From a virus, in the IMG/VR virus record IMGVR_UViG_3300025086_000136, positions 1 through 31,061 of that record: 31,061 nucleotides of DNA. One strand, written 5' to 3'. The position numbers were made by a program, and so were the translations under genes. The notes beneath the pieces were generated by a model. The model had not been told where the DNA came from. It saw only the letters and a program-made list of their open reading frames with translations, and made no database searches. This document shows positions 8,459 through 17,425 of the stretch, one piece after another (position 1 is the first letter of the stretch; each line of letters begins with the position of its first letter).

Positions 8459-10237
8459 CTAAGCCCCTCTCGGGTTCCTTGCATTAAGAATACCTTGACT
8501 GGCTTGCTCTACGCCGCCGGGTGTGGAGCCCCTCTGCTGAACACTGGACATAGGACTACCGGACCCCATGCTGGTTCTGTTCTGCGGACTCGCAGGCCCT
8601 CGGTTTCTCAACCCCATACCTTCGCCGCCGGGGTTAGGCATACCGGCCTGCGCCTGTTGGGCCATACGAGCGGCCAACTGTGGAGGAATGTTGCGACTTG
8701 GTAGTGCTCCGGGCGTTCCCATACCGCCACCCATTCGCATACCGCCCATAGGTACGCCACCGGGAGGCATACCGCCGGGAGGCATACCGCCGGGTGGTGC
8801 ACCCTGTTGTGGTTGCTCAGCAGGGTCAGGTTGCTTGTAGATGAAACGAATGTCCCGATTAGCGTCTTCTTTGAGTTCAGGCTTATAGCCCAGCATCATC
8901 ATGCGCTGAGCGATGTTGACTTCCATCTCATCTCTGCGTAGACGAGTGACTTCATCCTCTTCTTCATTTGGATAAAGCGTGAGTTTCCAATCAGTAACAT
9001 CCATTTGGGAAACCATTCTTGGGAATAAATGGTCAATGTATACTTTGTGACCAAACTCTACAGCACGGTTGGTTACAAGAATCTGCATACCTTCGTTGTT
9101 CAATCCGCCGGATTTACCAGTGTCCATCATGAACACATTGGAAACGCCGTAGAACGCCGCAATGCGCTGTCGCATTTCGTCACGGGCGGGTATGTACTGC
9201 ATTTCTTCAAGGCTGTCCATGAGTTTAACCCAGTTGACACCACCTTTGCCGCTACCTTCTGTTGCAATTTTAGGAATGTAATGCGGGTCTCTCTCCAACT
9301 TTTCATCAGTGGCTTTCCAAAATGCTTTCATTGATTCAAGATTGTCGGTGTTGATACTGAGTATACCTCGCGGAATCCTACGCTTTGAATAGGCAGTGTA
9401 CATGTAGTTGTCCATAGCCGTCAAAGTCATGGCCTGTCGCCACAGCGTGGACACAGGCGACCTTCCGTACAACTTGGAAGGCTGATACTTACTTACATGG
9501 ATGACTTCACCCTTGAGATAATACTGAGTTTTGCCGCTACCAGCAGTGTTGACATGGTGTACATCTTCCATTTCAGTACCGCAAGTAGGACAGGATTTGT
9601 TGTCATCTGAATACGACTTTACTTCGTTTCGGTGAATTGGACAAACACGGAAACGCCCTCCTCTTACACCACGCTTGTCGGCAATAATACGCATGAAAAT
9701 GGGGTCGCCACGCACGATTTCTTTAATGCGATAGAACGCCATTTCATTGGTTTCAGGGTCAATGAAATACTCTTTGATGAGGATTAAAAAGGCATCATCA
9801 GTGATGTTAAGGTCGTACTCAATTTCTCTCATGACATCCATAAAAGTCTGTTCCATAGAGTTGCGCTGTTCAAGAAGCCACCTTGGATACATCAACTGAT
9901 TAGGGTCAGGCTCAATCAAATCCATGCTTCCGCATTCTTTGCATTCTTCTACATCGTGCTGATATTCCTTGTCACAAGCAGTACACTTCTTGTGAAACTT
10001 TTTGTCCCAATAGTAGCCTCGGCGAAAAATTTCTTGTTGAAGTGTGCTGAGAACCGTTCTCAAAATGAGGTTCTCAGTAGCAACTGCGTACAGAGCAGGA
10101 ATGGTGATACCTTGTGCAAGAACAGGTTCTTGGATGCCCGTTGTCCACAAAGGCATCTGCGGCTCAGGAGTGCTTCTCCTACGGAACGGATTACCGATAG
10201 ATTCCAACAGTCTGCCAACTCTTCCTTTCTCTGCCAT
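8459..10237 (-). CDS. Portal protein with two zinc-ribbon-like insertions and a Gly/Met/Pro-rich tail
   Basis: The portal forms the ring at one capsid vertex through which DNA is packaged and ejected. The core is recognisable at about residues 120-480: an N-terminal wing (ALYAVATENLILRTVLSTLQ), the stretch around RRIPRGILSINTDNL, and the segment IAAFYGVSNVFMM...GGLNNEGMQILVTNR typical of HK97/SPP1-type portals. Two Cys clusters are unusual: C85-x2-C88...C99-x2-C102, and C199 with H202, C216 and C219, each a candidate zinc knuckle. The C-terminus has PPGGM-type repeats. ATG 10237 is preceded by GGAGGG and overlaps the stop of the upstream gene as TAATG, so translation is probably coupled. The position next to the terminase supports the call. 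Confidence 0.9.
   Translation of the reverse strand: MAEKGRVGRLLESIGNPFRRRSTPEPQMPLWTTGIQEPVLAQGITIPALYAVATENLILRTVLSTLQQEIFRRGYYWDKKFHKKCTACDKEYQHDVEECKECGSMDLIEPDPNQLMYPRWLLEQRNSMEQTFMDVMREIEYDLNITDDAFLILIKEYFIDPETNEMAFYRIKEIVRGDPIFMRIIADKRGVRGGRFRVCPIHRNEVKSYSDDNKSCPTCGTEMEDVHHVNTAGSGKTQYYLKGEVIHVSKYQPSKLYGRSPVSTLWRQAMTLTAMDNYMYTAYSKRRIPRGILSINTDNLESMKAFWKATDEKLERDPHYIPKIATEGSGKGGVNWVKLMDSLEEMQYIPARDEMRQRIAAFYGVSNVFMMDTGKSGGLNNEGMQILVTNRAVEFGHKVYIDHLFPRMVSQMDVTDWKLTLYPNEEEDEVTRLRRDEMEVNIAQRMMMLGYKPELKEDANRDIRFIYKQPDPAEQPQQGAPPGGMPPGGMPPGGVPMGGMRMGGGMGTPGALPSRNIPPQLAARMAQQAQAGMPNPGGEGMGLRNRGPASPQNRTSMGSGSPMSSVQQRGSTPGGVEQASQGILNARNPRGA
8755..8800. repeat. Short tandem repeat in the portal gene encoding a PGGMP-type linker
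   Basis: The plus strand repeats a unit close to GGCATACCGCCGGGA about three times. It encodes the Pro-Gly-Gly-Met repeats in the portal's C-terminal tail. Such simple coding repeats change length readily and probably form a flexible linker. Confidence 0.7.
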
Positions 10238-11556
10238 TACAATCCCTCCGCCCAACTCATGACAGTTTCACGGTCTACTCCCCATTCTCGCAAAGAGTCC
10301 TTGCCTTTAACGGTTCCATCTCTGTTAGAGAACTGTACAAACCGCTTCAACTGTGTTTTTCGCACGGGGTCTTTCTCTCCGATGTACGCCAATACTGCCT
10401 TTGCCTGCATGTCTTTCATTCTAAGATGAGGAGTTAAGTTGTCAAGGAGTTTGTTTAAATCATCCTTGGCATAAAAACTAACACGGTGCTGACTCCGTTG
10501 GTTGTCCGAGTACACTTTTTGGTCAAGTTGTAAAACGCCTGCACCAATATGCTTGTGCAACTCTTCACAGTGCATACGACCTCGGTCACCTGTGGCAATG
10601 AAGCCTGCTCTTGGCTCACCTCGTTCGGTGATGGTAATGTAACCGTCAGCGTCAAGGAAGCCAGCGGCATAAGCCCAAGCGTCTTTGAGAATTAAACCTG
10701 AACGGTCAACGCACATGTATTCTCCTTTGCGATGCGATTTGATGATGTTGATTTCTTCACCGTACATGTTCAACAACTTTGACAAGCGTGTGGAGTTAAG
10801 CCGTGGTACCCCTTTTTCTATAAGGTTCTGCGCTATCGTCCTTCCTTTCATCGCTCCTTTTTCTTTGAGTTCTTCTTTGGCAAGGTTCATCCACTTCTGT
10901 TGTTCTTTGGACAGATTATCAAACTGGTGAAGAGCGTTTCTCCAAACCTTTCTTGCGTCCTGCTTTTGTTTCATAGCACCAACCCAAGCGTTCTTTTCTT
11001 CTTCGCCCCACACATCATCAAACTCATCCAACTTAGCCAACGAGCCCTCGGCACTGTCCCAAATATGACAGGCTCTGAGTAGACTGGATTTTCTCGTGTT
11101 ACCAAACAAACGCAAGGCTCGTAGGTCTTTGTTGCCCAATCCCATTTTTCGCATGGTGTCTTGATGACCGTCGGCCCAGTTCAACTTGGCCAGTGTCGCC
11201 TCTACTTCCAAACTTTTCAACGCTCGGACGCTGGCAATAATACTGTCAATTTCACCCTTGTCTTCTTTGAAAACACGACGCGCTTTTCGCAAATTGCGAA
11301 TTACGGCATTAGCACTCTTGCCCAATTTATCTTCAAACCAACCTTCTCCGGTTGGACTGAAAGGAGCATACTGCGGAACTGGTAAACTCTCTTCGCTAAC
11401 CAACAAAGACTGCGATGCAATGGACTTGGCGATGGTTTCGTCTACCATTGGATGGCCAAGAAGATTACTGGCGATGGTGTTGAGAATCTCATGTCCCATG
11501 TCCACCGAATGAACGGCGTTTCCTACACTCAAACTGGGCCACATAGTATCGTCCAA
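10237..11556 (-). CDS. Head-module protein with a C-terminal LAGLIDADG endonuclease domain
   Basis: The product has 439 residues and is encoded between terminase and portal. Residues 1-280 are helical and highly charged, with no fold I recognise; around 185-235 they are coiled-coil-like. From about residue 293, DAWAYAAGFLDADGYI is a clear LAGLIDADG helix, followed by about 100 residues typical of one LAGLIDADG unit (residues about 295-400). Only one motif is present, so the domain would act as a dimer if active. No intein splicing residues flank it, so I read it as a fused homing-endonuclease-type domain, perhaps domesticated. The start may be TTG 11556 (preceded by GTGAT) or ATG 11544. The stop overlaps the portal start (TAATG). 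Confidence 0.82.
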   Translation of the reverse strand: MDDTMWPSLSVGNAVHSVDMGHEILNTIASNLLGHPMVDETIAKSIASQSLLVSEESLPVPQYAPFSPTGEGWFEDKLGKSANAVIRNLRKARRVFKEDKGEIDSIIASVRALKSLEVEATLAKLNWADGHQDTMRKMGLGNKDLRALRLFGNTRKSSLLRACHIWDSAEGSLAKLDEFDDVWGEEEKNAWVGAMKQKQDARKVWRNALHQFDNLSKEQQKWMNLAKEELKEKGAMKGRTIAQNLIEKGVPRLNSTRLSKLLNMYGEEINIIKSHRKGEYMCVDRSGLILKDAWAYAAGFLDADGYITITERGEPRAGFIATGDRGRMHCEELHKHIGAGVLQLDQKVYSDNQRSQHRVSFYAKDDLNKLLDNLTPHLRMKDMQAKAVLAYIGEKDPVRKTQLKRFVQFSNRDGTVKGKDSLREWGVDRETVMSWAEGL

Positions 11557-11574
11557 CTTTTGGTATCACATAAA

Positions 11575-13056
11575 TCATGCTGTGTACCAAGTTGCTCCTG
11601 CGACATTTCGTTGAGGTACATCGCCAAACCAACTATCTACACCTTCAAGGTAGTCGTCCAGTAGAACAATCGTACCTCTGAACTCCTTTGTTGCCCAGTT
11701 TGCTAACGCTACGCTGACAGCCAAGTCGTCGTGACTGCCGACTGATTCCAATCTACCGTTCTTCTGCATGCCGAACCGACTAAGTTCGGTCTCAAGTGTC
11801 CTTGTGAACTCTTTGCTTCTCTCGTCGCCCCAAGGTGTCTTGATGTGCCCTTGCTCAAAAGCAAGAAGTAGACTCATGAACATGGACTCTTTCTTGGCCC
11901 TTGTCGTCATAAAAATTTTGATAGGCATGTCTGCCGCCATCTCTCGCATCTCGGCTTCAAGCATACGCTGGAAGTTGTTGCCTTCCAATTCAATGAGGTC
12001 GGGTTGGAACTTGCTGTTGAGTGCAACCATCATACGCTTCTGTGCCATAGACGACAATCCCTTTTCGTGAACACTGTGAATCAACTGCTTCACATCTTCA
12101 CCGGGCAACATACGCATGACCGTCATGGCCGTGTAGTCAGCGTTTTTGTCCGAGGAGATAGCAGGGTCGTAGCCAATGAAGTGCTGTCCGAAAATACCCG
12201 TAGACTCTCCTTTGTCGTCATACTCGTACTCGGCTTTGTCCATGAGTCGGATACTGGGGTCACGAGCCTTTTCAAGCAGACTCATGGGGAACATACTGGA
12301 CATGTCGTGAATAGGTTCACAGAGGTATTCACGAGCGAACTTGATAGCAGGCATGGATTCTTCACGCTGTTTAAGAGCCGCAAGGTCCCATCGCTGAGGC
12401 CAAAGTGCTTCTCCTTTGGTGTTGATAGCAGGGTAAGTCTCTACAGTGAAGGTGTCTTTGTCCTCCAGTTCGGCGTACAAATCGTTGTACGAAAACGGCG
12501 TACCGACCATCATCAGACGACCAGTGTGGTGAAGGACAGGAAGAAGAACGGTGTAAAACCAGTCAGCCGCTCGTTGCAGTTCACCGGAAGTGGTACCCCA
12601 CAAGATGTCATCGCAAACAACGACATCAGGGTGGAAACCACGAGTAGCACCACCAACCGACTTAGCCATAATACGACTGCCGTTGGTGAACTCAAAGTAA
12701 GATTTAGCCCAAGGCTTCCCTTGAGGCTTGAGTCCTGTGAGTATGTCAGCAGACTCAATGTTGTTTCGGATGAAGCGCATGTGTTCCAAGGTCTGCTCAA
12801 GGCTGTGACTAAACACCATGACATGCGTGTTAGGATTAAACGCCGCCAGCCACAGAGCGTAAGACATGAAGAACACGGACTTACCGTGGTCACGAGATGC
12901 CTTGACGCAGTAGTATTTGTTCTCATTCAAACCCTTGAGCCACTGTTCGTGATGGTGTGACAGTTCAAAGTCAAGAATCTCAGTGAAGAAATAAGCGAAC
13001 GACTTCTTTGACATTTGCGTGTCCATCTCATGAACGAGGTCATTGATGTCAGCCAT
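11575..13056 (-). CDS. terL: Terminase large subunit (DNA-packaging ATPase/nuclease)
   Basis: This motor pumps viral DNA into the prohead through the portal and cuts it at packaging ends. The ATPase is shown by a Walker A-like KASRDHGKSV (residues about 52-61), Walker B VVVCDD (about 145-150) and the coupling motif MMVGTPFS (about 182-189). The RNase H-like nuclease is shown by FIGYDPAIS (about 293-301), LIELEGNN (about 354-361) and SHDDLAVS (about 441-448), which supply the acidic metal ligands. The length of 493 residues is normal for the family. ATG 13056 overlaps the upstream stop as TGATG, with AGGTGG ahead of it. Neighbours are an uncharacterised structural protein upstream and the LAGLIDADG protein downstream. 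Confidence 0.96.
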   Translation of the reverse strand: MADINDLVHEMDTQMSKKSFAYFFTEILDFELSHHHEQWLKGLNENKYYCVKASRDHGKSVFFMSYALWLAAFNPNTHVMVFSHSLEQTLEHMRFIRNNIESADILTGLKPQGKPWAKSYFEFTNGSRIMAKSVGGATRGFHPDVVVCDDILWGTTSGELQRAADWFYTVLLPVLHHTGRLMMVGTPFSYNDLYAELEDKDTFTVETYPAINTKGEALWPQRWDLAALKQREESMPAIKFAREYLCEPIHDMSSMFPMSLLEKARDPSIRLMDKAEYEYDDKGESTGIFGQHFIGYDPAISSDKNADYTAMTVMRMLPGEDVKQLIHSVHEKGLSSMAQKRMMVALNSKFQPDLIELEGNNFQRMLEAEMREMAADMPIKIFMTTRAKKESMFMSLLLAFEQGHIKTPWGDERSKEFTRTLETELSRFGMQKNGRLESVGSHDDLAVSVALANWATKEFRGTIVLLDDYLEGVDSWFGDVPQRNVAGATWYTA

Positions 13057-14063
13057 CAATTACCACCTTGTTGTTGTCGTTCAAGTGCTTCTTGTTCTTG
13101 AATGCGCTGAAGGCTTGTGTCAACTACGCCCACAACACCCGGATTCGTGCCCGGATTTGGCATCTCGTCTTCTTCTTCCTCTGTATCTTCGTCTCTATCG
13201 GTGACGGCTACCTTATTGCGATTAAGTGCACTGTTCGTAGCATTCGTATTAAATTGAGTACCCCTATTGTTATCCTTGTCGTTTTCAGCACCTGCACCTT
13301 CGGCTGGTGGTTGGGTAGGTGGCGGTAACATAAGTTGCGGAGGTACAGGTAAACCGGCGGCGTTGGTAGGTGCCACTGCGCCGGAGTGGTCTACCGGGTC
13401 TTCTTCAAACTGGGCAGGCTCAACTCTGACAACATTTCCGGCTCTTTGATTAAACATGTTTTGCTTTTCGGGGTCAAATGCACCTTGGAAGGCCTCTTCC
13501 ATCTGTGCCATTCGGTCAGCACGGCCTTTGTCTTCTTTACCCCGCTTTATACCAAATGCTTTCGCCCTTGCCATCCTTTCTGCCTGTGCTTCTTTTGCTT
13601 GTTGAGCGGCAAGTTCGTCTTCTTGGTTCACTTCTTCAACCCGACGACGCATTGTTGCGGGATTTATACGGTCGTTGACATCGTATCGTCTGTTTTCAAA
13701 ACGACCCCTTGCGCTCATACGAGCATAATCCCTTTTTGCTTCTTCGTCATAATCAGCACGAGCCTGTCGTTGACGACCTACGCCTACGAGTTTGCTTCTG
13801 CCGAGTGCTCCACCGAGTGCTTTGCCTTGGGCTCCGCCGCTTATCATTGCTTGAACGAGGCCACCAAGACTACGATGTTTTCCAGCAAGTGCGCCAAGTA
13901 CACCGACAGTGCCTCCAGCGAGGCCACCTAATCGTTCTCGCTTCGTTCTACCCACGGCTGGTCCGCCGCTACTACGACCGCCGCCCACCATCATAATAGG
14001 CGGACCGCCACTAACCGTGTTGTAATTTGGCTCAATGGCCTTTACAACGAGAACCTTGTCCAT
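13056..14063 (-). CDS. Uncharacterised structural protein with a glycine-zipper-like N-terminus (335 residues)
   Basis: No family recognised. Residues about 40-95 are rich in Gly, Ala and Leu with spaced glycines (RLGGLAGGTVGVLGALAG, then MISGGAQGKALGGALG), resembling glycine-zipper segments that can associate with membranes. Residues about 100-200 are highly charged and helical with many Arg, Glu and Gln. The C-terminal third is Pro/Asn-rich, includes an acidic run (DEDTEEEEDE), and ends in a Gln-rich helix. ATG 14063 follows GAGGTGAG and overlaps the previous stop as TGATG; its own stop overlaps the terminase start in the same way. A role in DNA ejection or as an internal head protein would fit the composition, but this is inference. 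Confidence 0.78.
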   Translation of the reverse strand: MDKVLVVKAIEPNYNTVSGGPPIMMVGGGRSSGGPAVGRTKRERLGGLAGGTVGVLGALAGKHRSLGGLVQAMISGGAQGKALGGALGRSKLVGVGRQRQARADYDEEAKRDYARMSARGRFENRRYDVNDRINPATMRRRVEEVNQEDELAAQQAKEAQAERMARAKAFGIKRGKEDKGRADRMAQMEEAFQGAFDPEKQNMFNQRAGNVVRVEPAQFEEDPVDHSGAVAPTNAAGLPVPPQLMLPPPTQPPAEGAGAENDKDNNRGTQFNTNATNSALNRNKVAVTDRDEDTEEEEDEMPNPGTNPGVVGVVDTSLQRIQEQEALERQQQGGN

Positions 14064-15955
14064 CAGAACTCACCTCGTAGGAAGCCATCAAAGTAGCCCA
14101 TCTTCTTCCGAATCAAATCAATGTCGCTCACGACATCACGGCTGGTACGGATGTCAGGATTCTGTTGCACCATCTCGCCTGTGACTGTGTCAAAGAATCG
14201 TTGACGAGGGTCAAGGCTCTGCTGTTGCTGAAACGCTTGTTCAGCAGGCGATGCCATGCGAGTTGCCATAGGTCTTGGCGCAACACCGACCGTGCCGCCA
14301 GCCATGGGTGCAGGTGCCGCACGAGGAGCGGGGTCAGGCTCAGGTGCCATACCACCACCCATGCCACCGCCCATACCGCCACCCATACCGCCGCCCATCA
14401 TAGGCTCTTCTCGCACTGTAGAGCCTTCGGGAGCAAGCATGTGGTTGCCGTGATAAACGCGAGATTGCCAGTGTTCGGGAGCATCGTGTCGCCCAAAGTC
14501 AGGCACGGGCGTTTCAAGGTTATGGTCTTCATAACTGGTCGGGATGTCGCCGAAACTGAAACGCTTGTGCTCACTGGCTCCGAGTAACTTGTCAATGATA
14601 CCTTGCACTTTATCCCTGTACTCATCAGAAACATCGGATTCTGCATCAGAGGCTCGCAGTTGTGTCAAAACACGCTCAAGTGCCTCGTCTTGCGATGCGC
14701 CGTCAGCCATCAATTTACCTGCGGCGTTGCTCAAATGCGCTACCATTTGCTTTGCTCTGTTATTGGCAGAACGAGCGAACGGTGTCCTTTCGTCCGTCTT
14801 TGCACCTGCGGCATGCTGTGCATGGAGGCGATAAGTTTCATCGTTGTGATGAGACCCAATGTTTCGGAAAATCGTACGAAAACGCTTGGCTACTCCTTCT
14901 CCGCTGTCAGAATTTAAGTTATGCGTTCCACCTTGAAAGAGTAACCGAAGCATAGACGACCTTGCGATTTGATTGAGTTCTTCGGGTTTGTGCCCGTGGT
15001 CCAACCCCAACTGGTCAAATATGGCCTGCAATTTTTGTCCGTTGAATCCTGCACCTACACCTTTACCGCCAGCACCCATCATCCTGAACGCATCGTTTGG
15101 CATCAACTCAGCGAGTTGGTGAGCGTGGACTTCAGGGTGCATTCTTTGGTCTGACATGGACTGACGCTGGTCGCCTGTCAAGTAATGGTCAGGCAACTGA
15201 CCTGTGTTTTGGTACTTTTCAAAATCTTGGGTTGCAATAGACTGAACAATGCCACCGCTGAGGTCGCCGGGAAGCAAGCGGTTGAACTTTACATACCGTA
15301 GATTGTTGACCATTTTTGGGTCAGCACCATAGTTTCTCAGGACTTCGCCCAACTCTCGGTTAAAATGAGTGTACCCGCCATCAATCCAAGTACCCTCTGC
15401 TCCGCCGGGGACATTTCCGACATTCAGTGAATAAGTCATGAGTGGGCGTGGTCCGCCTTCGTGAACAGGGTCAGCACCTCTAACGAGTCTTCTGTGAGTA
15501 TCTGTGTTGTTATCGTAGTACTTTGAAGCATGCACCTTGCGCCACTGTGGGCTATCAAAGTTGGGAAGTGTGTGATTGGACTGTCCTTTTCCATGAGCAA
15601 CATCGTGCCGACGATTGTAAAGGTCAATGGCTTCCTGCATGACAGTCTGAGCCGACCTTGGGTCAAGTCCGAAGTCTCGCATCATTTCACGGTGCATCCA
15701 ATCAATGGGATGAAGGCCACCTTCCAGTAGTTCACCCGTCTTAGGGTGATGATTGAATGGCGGATGGTCGTGTTCTTCGTGGTCATCACTGAGTCCGGCA
15801 GGCGTCGGAGCCCAACCGTGTGCAAGTTCACCATCAAAAGTAAGCCCTGCGGACTTCAAAAGAGGCTTGTTGAGAGCCTTAAGAAAATGATTCGTCCCGA
15901 AAAACGGAGTCTGCTTGAGTAGATAACTGGTCGCAGGCAGGTGAACTTTCCACAT
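14063..15955 (-). CDS. Uncharacterised structural protein with a GGGM-repeat linker (630 residues)
   Basis: No known domain recognised. Residues about 1-470 are His/Asn/Asp-rich and look folded, with a conserved-looking segment from SLNVGNVPGGAEGTWIDGG to VKFNRLLPGDLSGG. A low-complexity linker follows (four GGGM units, then PEPDPAPRAAPAP). The C-terminal ~60 residues (SLDPRQRFFDTVTGEMVQQN and RKKMGYFDGFLRGEF) look like a separate binding segment. Both ends of the gene overlap neighbours as TGATG, so it is translationally coupled to the 486-residue protein upstream and the 335-residue protein downstream. GGGAGGG precedes ATG 15955. Its place between small-terminase candidate and large terminase suggests a head or portal-complex protein. 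Confidence 0.78.
   Translation of the reverse strand: MWKVHLPATSYLLKQTPFFGTNHFLKALNKPLLKSAGLTFDGELAHGWAPTPAGLSDDHEEHDHPPFNHHPKTGELLEGGLHPIDWMHREMMRDFGLDPRSAQTVMQEAIDLYNRRHDVAHGKGQSNHTLPNFDSPQWRKVHASKYYDNNTDTHRRLVRGADPVHEGGPRPLMTYSLNVGNVPGGAEGTWIDGGYTHFNRELGEVLRNYGADPKMVNNLRYVKFNRLLPGDLSGGIVQSIATQDFEKYQNTGQLPDHYLTGDQRQSMSDQRMHPEVHAHQLAELMPNDAFRMMGAGGKGVGAGFNGQKLQAIFDQLGLDHGHKPEELNQIARSSMLRLLFQGGTHNLNSDSGEGVAKRFRTIFRNIGSHHNDETYRLHAQHAAGAKTDERTPFARSANNRAKQMVAHLSNAAGKLMADGASQDEALERVLTQLRASDAESDVSDEYRDKVQGIIDKLLGASEHKRFSFGDIPTSYEDHNLETPVPDFGRHDAPEHWQSRVYHGNHMLAPEGSTVREEPMMGGGMGGGMGGGMGGGMAPEPDPAPRAAPAPMAGGTVGVAPRPMATRMASPAEQAFQQQQSLDPRQRFFDTVTGEMVQQNPDIRTSRDVVSDIDLIRKKMGYFDGFLRGEF
14346..14400. 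repeat. Short tandem repeat encoding GGGM units
   Basis: The plus strand repeats a unit close to CCGCCCATACCGCCACCCAT. It encodes four Gly-Gly-Gly-Met units in the linker of the 630-residue protein. It resembles the PGGMP repeat in the portal gene in base composition and peptide type. Confidence 0.7.
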
Positions 15956-17415
15956 CAACCAACCCTCCCGCTACCGGGGGCGGCAAACAGAGTTGATGGT
16001 GCGCCCCAGTTCTTGGGGTCGTTCTCCAAGTCTTCTGTTGCACCTTCGTTTCTCGTGGTACTGTCCTGCCCTTCACGATGACCTGCCTTTCCTTTCTCAC
16101 CGGGACCGCTGGAGACTGCTCCTTTCTTGCTTTTGTCTTTGCGTTCCAAAGCATCCTTGAGGTCTCGCATGAGTCTTCGCATCTGCGTGAACTGCATGTA
16201 GTTCATTTTCTTTCGCACTTCTTCCATGTCGGAACGAATACCTTCTATGGATTTAGCGAAACCTTTGCCTCTTTCTCGGATTGCCTGTGGCTCCTTTATT
16301 TGACCCGAGCCGCCCACCTTGGGAACGCGTGGGTTGTAATCGGTTTCTGCACCAATACCGTGCCCTGTGGGGATTTGCGGAACATTCCCCATGAGTTTTC
16401 GTCGTGCTTGGGTCGCCTGTTGCTGTCCATACTTCTGTGCGTCCAATCGCAGAGGCTGTTTGGTCTCAACACCCAAGTGCGTTCGGTGAACAGCCAATGG
16501 GGCTCGGTCCAGTCCCTGCTTCTTGCCGGGACTGACGGTTCGTGATTGTTGCTTTGAACGACGAGAGGTAGCAGTTTCAATACGAGCACCACCCGGTTGA
16601 ATCTCAAACTGAGGCTGTCGCCATGACTTGTCCTTGCTTCGCCCTGCTTCGTCCAACTTGGACTTCATCAACGAGGACCAAGCGTCGTTCATTGGCTCGC
16701 TTCTATGAATATCTTGAAAAGTAGGGTGAAATCCCGCATCGCTTACAGCACTACCTTGTGCGTTAAGGTCATTTTCAACCAATCGGTAATTGTACTCATT
16801 GAGTATCTCTTCGTCATATTCAAGAATACCTTCAAGCATCCTTTGTACTTGTGTGTCCAAAACACCATTATCCATTGTTGCATATGGCCTTGGGGTGTCG
16901 GGATTCATCACTTCGGGCCTTACTTCTTCGTCAAAATACCGCTGAGTGTCTTCATCCGAGCCATCTCCAACATCGTGTACATGGGGGTCTTGCTTTAGCA
17001 AACTACTCCAAGCATCCTCCATCGGCTCACCCGTAGCGAGCATACCGCCGGGTGCTGGCATTGTACCAGTAGCGGCACCAAGACTGAGATTGCCCATGTC
17101 AGGCATACCCGTCATGGCACCGAACTGTTGACCCTCGTTGAACTGGTCGTCCATCTCAAGTGGCTCTTCTTCTTCCTCGTTCATCATCGGAGGCATCATC
17201 GGAGGTTCGGGCTTGGGTGTAGTAATCTGTAAGTGAGGAAGTTCTTCACTCATCACAGGCTTTTCTTTTTCTGCCTGCTTTTGGTCACGAACCTGCTCCA
17301 TCTCCTCAGGGTCGCCATAGCCATGCTTGTAGTCGTCATCGTCCTTGGAATAACCAAGGTTGGACTCACTACGAGGCGAGTACATGCGAGTGTCGGAACC
17401 TGTAGCCATTGGCAC
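15955..17415 (-). CDS. Disordered 486-residue protein carrying two internal copies of the AW-x-x-LK tag
   Basis: No family recognised. Acidic, Met/Pro-rich regions (EEEEEPLEMDDQ) surround two near-identical peptides, GEPMEDAWSSLLKQD (near residue 130) and SEPMNDAWSSLMKSK (near residue 240). These match the tag at the N-termini of many accessory proteins here. A FEIQPGG segment follows the second copy and recurs in the protein at 7300. The C-terminal half is basic (RRSKQQSR, KKMNYMQFTQMRRLMRDLKD) and helical near residues 400-435. The GTG start at 17415 is set by GAGGTGA five bases away; an ATG at 17409 is possible. Tag copies inside a head-module protein could mean it is an assembly hub or a fused cargo protein. 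Confidence 0.8.
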   Translation of the reverse strand: MPMATGSDTRMYSPRSESNLGYSKDDDDYKHGYGDPEEMEQVRDQKQAEKEKPVMSEELPHLQITTPKPEPPMMPPMMNEEEEEPLEMDDQFNEGQQFGAMTGMPDMGNLSLGAATGTMPAPGGMLATGEPMEDAWSSLLKQDPHVHDVGDGSDEDTQRYFDEEVRPEVMNPDTPRPYATMDNGVLDTQVQRMLEGILEYDEEILNEYNYRLVENDLNAQGSAVSDAGFHPTFQDIHRSEPMNDAWSSLMKSKLDEAGRSKDKSWRQPQFEIQPGGARIETATSRRSKQQSRTVSPGKKQGLDRAPLAVHRTHLGVETKQPLRLDAQKYGQQQATQARRKLMGNVPQIPTGHGIGAETDYNPRVPKVGGSGQIKEPQAIRERGKGFAKSIEGIRSDMEEVRKKMNYMQFTQMRRLMRDLKDALERKDKSKKGAVSSGPGEKGKAGHREGQDSTTRNEGATEDLENDPKNWGAPSTLFAAPGSGRVG

Positions 17416-17425
17416 TCATCTCACC

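Noticed and set aside
10237-11556. Intein in the terminase/portal region
   Set aside because: The LAGLIDADG domain is not inserted into a recognisable host protein, and I see no Cys/Ser start or His-Asn end residues of an intein.
11556-11570. TGTGATACCAAAA shared with 30714-30725 as a possible regulatory element
   Set aside because: A match of about 13 bases is expected by chance in 31 kb on two strands, and at 11556 it is explained by a GTGAT ribosome binding site.
12004-12960. 318-codon plus-strand frame opposite the terminase gene
   Set aside because: Antisense to the terminase, whose motifs are intact throughout; no recognisable protein features.
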